DNA of 64,000 nt from Candidatus Poribacteria bacterium (lineage in GTDB: Bacteria; Poribacteria; WGA-4E; GCA-2687025), in assembly GCA_028818695.1 (NCBI GenBank), contig JAPPNK010000007.1, positions 50,144 to 114,143 of the forward strand. Direction: 5' to 3'. Positions within the stretch are counted from its first letter, which is position 1; each line of letters starts with the position of its first letter. Below, one piece after another: positions 61,278 to 64,000 of this stretch. The notes under the pieces were generated by a model. The model was given only the letters and a program-made list of their open reading frames with translations, was not told where the DNA came from and did not search any database. A program made the position numbers and the translations under genes.

Positions 61278-62405
61278 TCATTCTTTGGGGGAGCTCTCCT
61301 GCGCTGCTGGGCTGTTTTCATTTCCGTCCGCCGCTTTTATCTTCCCCCATTGCGCTTTTTTTTTATCCGCAGGATCGACGGAGAGGAAGCGGCTCTTGCC
61401 CGCATAAACCCATGCTGAAGAGGCGCTTGGCGTTCTGATGCGCACTATCTCCCGCGTCTCTATATGGATGCGGTAAAGGCTCCTGGGCGAACCCGGCGCT
61501 TCTGCTTCTGCCATCGTATAAAGAACCCACTTGCTGTCCCCCGACCAGTCCTGCATATTTGCCCAATAGCCGTCTTTAGGGAAGGTGAGCCGCTCTAGAT
61601 TAGAGCCGTCTGGGTTGATCATATAGATGTGAACGCCGGCTCCCTCCCCCTCTTCTTTCACCGGGCGGCCGGAGCCTTCGAACGCGATCTTGCTGCCGTC
61701 CGGCGACCATTCAGGATACGCATAGGACGCGGCGCTGTTCGTTAGATTGACGGCTCTGCCCCCGTTCGAGCTCATGACATAGAGATGGTCGGGGAAGTGA
61801 TCAATGCCCAGCGCCGCTCTCTCTTCTTCGCTGGGGGGATAACCGTTGAAAGCGATCTTCTTGCCGTCCGCAGAAACGGTCGCCCAGAACTCGTCTCTGA
61901 ACGGCGTACTGGTGAGATTTTTTATTTTCTCGTTGCGCAAATCCAGCAGAAAAATGTCCGATTGACTTCGGTTCGGGCCGTTCAAGTCTTTTCCGCGGCA
62001 TGCGAGCCGCCTTCCGTCTGGAAACCACCAGGCGCCAGAGATGGAGATGTGTTCGTAGCCGATGTTGTCGAACCGCTCTCTCATATTGACGACCCGCCCC
62101 GTTTCCAGCTCCAGAAGGAAAGGCGTGTAGCGGTTGTTCTCGAAAGCGCTTATCCAGGCGTATCGCCCGTCTCGGCTAAATCTAGCAGACCCGAAATTGC
62201 CTGTCATCCAGAGCCGTTCGTTCTGGCCGTCCCAGTCGATGAGGCGAAGATTTCCATCTCGGTTGATGCAGAGAGTCGGTCGCTTCAATTTCGTCACATC
62301 TTCCAGCGGCACATAATCTTCCGCCGGCGCGGACGCGCACAACAGAAGCGAGAAGAGCGTCGCTGCAAGAAATGCCCAGCGTTTTGAGATCATCAAGAAA
62401 GTCAT
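61278..62405 (-). CDS. Exported TolB/PD40-type beta-propeller protein
   Basis: 375 residues. Signal peptide (MISKRWAFLAATLFSLLLCASAPAE), then WD40-like PD40 units: GSARFSRDGRYAWISAFE, GAWWFPDGRRLACRGKD, ATVSADGKKIAFNGYP, YPEWSPDGSKIAFEGSG and QDWSGDSKWVLYTM. About six units make one propeller. AGGAG lies upstream of ATG 62405. No peptidase domain is attached, so the role is probably binding or periplasmic scaffolding. Confidence 0.85.
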   Translation of the reverse strand: MTFLMISKRWAFLAATLFSLLLCASAPAEDYVPLEDVTKLKRPTLCINRDGNLRLIDWDGQNERLWMTGNFGSARFSRDGRYAWISAFENNRYTPFLLELETGRVVNMRERFDNIGYEHISISGAWWFPDGRRLACRGKDLNGPNRSQSDIFLLDLRNEKIKNLTSTPFRDEFWATVSADGKKIAFNGYPPSEEERAALGIDHFPDHLYVMSSNGGRAVNLTNSAASYAYPEWSPDGSKIAFEGSGRPVKEEGEGAGVHIYMINPDGSNLERLTFPKDGYWANMQDWSGDSKWVLYTMAEAEAPGSPRSLYRIHIETREIVRIRTPSASSAWVYAGKSRFLSVDPADKKKAQWGKIKAADGNENSPAAQESSPKE

Positions 62406-62494
62406 GTCATGCTCCTTTCTGCAAGAAGGGAAGCGTCCGCGCCGAGCGCATGTCTCGGCGCGGACGCGGAGCGGTTCATTCCTCCTCTTCAGGT

Positions 62495-63864
62495 TCAGTT
62501 CTGAGTGGAGTTGTAGCCCTCCACCCAGAACAGATCAGGCGCCCCATCTAGTTTAAATTCCCGCGTTTCCGTTGTGTAGGATTCCGATCCCGGACTTTCC
62601 CCATTTGGCCAATTCTCCTTGTCATCGTCTGAAGGCGTAACGACAGTCGATCCGTAAAGGTAGTATTGCATCTCTTCGCGGAGCCTTGCCGGCGGTCTCG
62701 TTTCATTCATCGGCCACCAATCTGCCCTCATGGTTCGATAGAATGTCTCGCGTCTGACGCCATCGTATGTGACGTCCAAGTACCACCTAAGATGCGGCTC
62801 ATTTCGGTTGCCAGCTTCGTCAGCTGCAAATTCTGTGGAAATTTCCAATCCATTCCCGTCCTCATCCACCTCATACAACTTCACGTATGCGTAAAGATGC
62901 GCTGTGTCGCCGGGAGTCTCATTGTAGTACCTGATGCCATGCGTCCAATTGACGGAGCATCCCCACGCATCCTCGTTTCCATCGAGATTAGAGTCTGCGC
63001 GGAAAATCCACATCCAGTGGATGTTCATGTCAATAGAGAGGCGCAATCCTCCGTCGTCTCCCTCTTCCGTGAGGATGTTTTTCTTTTTTCCTTCATGGAC
63101 GTGGATCGGGATTTCGTAGACAGCCGCGTCGTCCTGATTTGTTGGATCGCGAAAGGAGAACGCTCTTGCGACGATGTGGTACTTCCTGCCGCTTTCCAAA
63201 CTTCTTCCCTCGCCGCCCTCGCCTTGCGAAAAGGTGTGGGGGAAGGAGGCTGTGCGATCGGGCCCGTCGGTCACATGAACAGGATTCACAAATTTATTCT
63301 CGGGTGTTTCCAGTTCCCAAACTGCTGGGTCCATGATGAACCATTCGACTCGGTCGAAGAGGACAGTGGTCCACGCATCAGAGGTGAACGACTCGCCGAC
63401 GACGACATTGTATGACTCGTTTTCGGAGTCGTAGTGCGGCCCCGTCATATCACCGATCATGTTGGGGAGGTTGGTTTTTCTCCAAACGATGAGCCAGATT
63501 GTTTTGATATTTTTGGCTCCGTTTGCGTCGTAGGCGGTCGCTACAATGTAGCGTCGGATCCCATATGGCGCGCCCATCCCATCCAGATCAGGGGTGAAGT
63601 CGCTGGTTGTGCCGGGGCCTGGGTCTGTTTCCTCCTGTAGATTAGGTGTACGACCACTGATGTCCGAGTTTCCATTCGACGCGTTCGAAGTCGACATCGG
63701 TTGTGATCTCGAACATGTTGTTCATATCTTCGAAGACGTGAACGGGGCTTGAGTAAGAACCCGAAGGCGAAGACGAGACGATCTGAATGGCGCTGGCTTG
63801 CGCGCAGACGAAGAAAGCGGCCGTTGCCGCAGCAAGCAAGGTCAGAGCCGCTTTACGCAGCCGA
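62495..63864 (-). pseudogene. Secreted Ig/PKD-like two-domain protein, frameshifted
   Basis: Reads in two frames. Upstream frame: a signal peptide (ALTLLAAATAAFFVCAQASA), then IQIVSSSPSGSY and a first Ig-like domain to FERVEWKLGHQWSYT, followed by a stop at 63642-63644. The downstream frame continues the same domain (NLQEETDPGPGTTSDFTPDL, YGIRRYIVATAYDANG) and a second one (FDRVEWFIMDP, PHTFSQGEGG, KYHIVARAFSF) to 62495. Removing one T near 63644 restores WSYTNLQEET, so a one-base insertion or a sequencing error is likely. The N-terminus runs into a 19-G tract and low-quality sequence, so the true start is not visible. The repeat VEW...TF...A.A indicates an adhesin-like or scaffold function. 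Confidence 0.65.
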
Positions 63865-63871
63865 CTTTCGC

Positions 63872-63890
63872 GGGGGGGGGGGGGGGGGGG
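63872..63890 (-). repeat. Homopolymeric C tract (19 nt) before the signal peptide of the Ig-like protein
   Basis: Nineteen G on the plus strand; in the coding strand this would encode about six prolines just before RESRLRKAALTLL. The metalloprotease gene has the same arrangement at 32041-32051. Run length at this position is unreliable. Confidence 0.7.
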
Positions 63891-64000
63891 ATTTGGGGGG
63901 GGGTGGGGTTTAAAACAAAGCGACCGGGTTTTAAAATAAAGAATTTTAATTTAGACGATTGTGGGTGTGTAAATTTTAAAATTAATAAAAAATATTTCAA
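63891..64000. other. Low-complexity, probably poor-quality sequence at window end
   Basis: After the G run come another long G stretch and then an abrupt change to AT-rich sequence (TTTAAAATAAAGAATTTTAA and similar), unlike the GC-rich remainder. This looks like a contig end beyond a homopolymer rather than real genome. I would not annotate anything from it. Confidence 0.5.

Overview
The window is GC-rich, gene-dense DNA from an uncultured Gram-negative bacterium. A TonB-dependent receptor, lipoboxes and many signal peptides show an outer membrane. The mix of phytanoyl-CoA dioxygenase, sulfatases, GH95 fucosidase, Gfo/Idh oxidoreductase, LamG, WD40/NHL/PD40 propellers and AP-endonuclease-type sugar isomerase resembles Candidatus Poribacteria and related sponge- or marine-associated lineages. 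That placement is an inference from gene content; no rRNA or marker tree is available here. The standard code is used, with one in-frame UGA that looks like selenocysteine.

Layout. 1-1.5 kb: rhodanese (cut by the left edge), a small HIRAN-like protein and two adjacent tRNA-Leu genes. 1.9-4.6 kb: bioF-bioD followed after 2 nt by a phytanoyl-CoA dioxygenase. 4.8-7.9 kb: LamG protein, class V aminotransferase, PspA-like protein, bifunctional nuclease. 8.2-12.6 kb: a minus-strand operon read SGNH hydrolase > murQ > sulfatase > rfbB, each gene overlapping the next. 12.8-20.7 kb: a PglZ-like protein, a 14-repeat WD40 protein, an orphan terminase-like ATPase/nuclease, a Gfo/Idh oxidoreductase and a ComF protein. 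20.8-23.2 kb: a lower-GC island with a lipoprotein, a methyltransferase fused to a PD-(D/E)XK nuclease, and the 5' stub of another methyltransferase. 23.5-26.0 kb: sugar ABC permease and double ATPase. 26.1-32.1 kb: a secreted HExxH metalloprotease followed by three tandem TPR-protein paralogues; the protease has an 11-C run near its start. 32.4-34.8 kb: a UxxC peroxiredoxin-like lipoprotein (probable selenoprotein), an MDR dehydrogenase and a macrodomain protein. 34.9-38.7 kb: four tightly coupled membrane-protein genes headed by a DUF6754-type protein. 38.7-44.4 kb: housekeeping run aroC, aroK-aroB fusion, aroQ, efp, accB, accC on the minus strand. 44.4-52.0 kb: secreted repeat protein, TonB-dependent receptor, and a sugar isomerase > amidohydrolase > Rieske > NHL > CPBP-like operon. 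52.4-54.5 kb: an HNH nuclease with a very long alanine-rich helical repeat tail. 54.9-62.4 kb: GH95 fucosidase, sialidase-like protein, sulfatase, amidohydrolase and PD40 propeller. 62.5-64.0 kb: a frameshifted secreted Ig-like protein with a 19-G run, ending in what looks like poor contig-end sequence.

How the genes fit together. Sulfatases, fucosidase, sialidase-like protein, TonB receptor and sugar ABC transporter point to use of sulfated, fucose-containing glycans. BioF/BioD supply biotin that AccB carries for AccC. The aro genes form one shikimate-pathway block. A dispersed palindromic repeat (20-bp core ATTCCC-N8-GGGAAT, with longer conserved flanks) sits in most larger intergenic gaps.

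Least explained and most interesting: the UGA-containing lipoprotein, the HNH/alanine-repeat protein, the metalloprotease/TPR cassette with slippable C runs, the four-gene membrane cassette, and the PhyH gene in the biotin operon.
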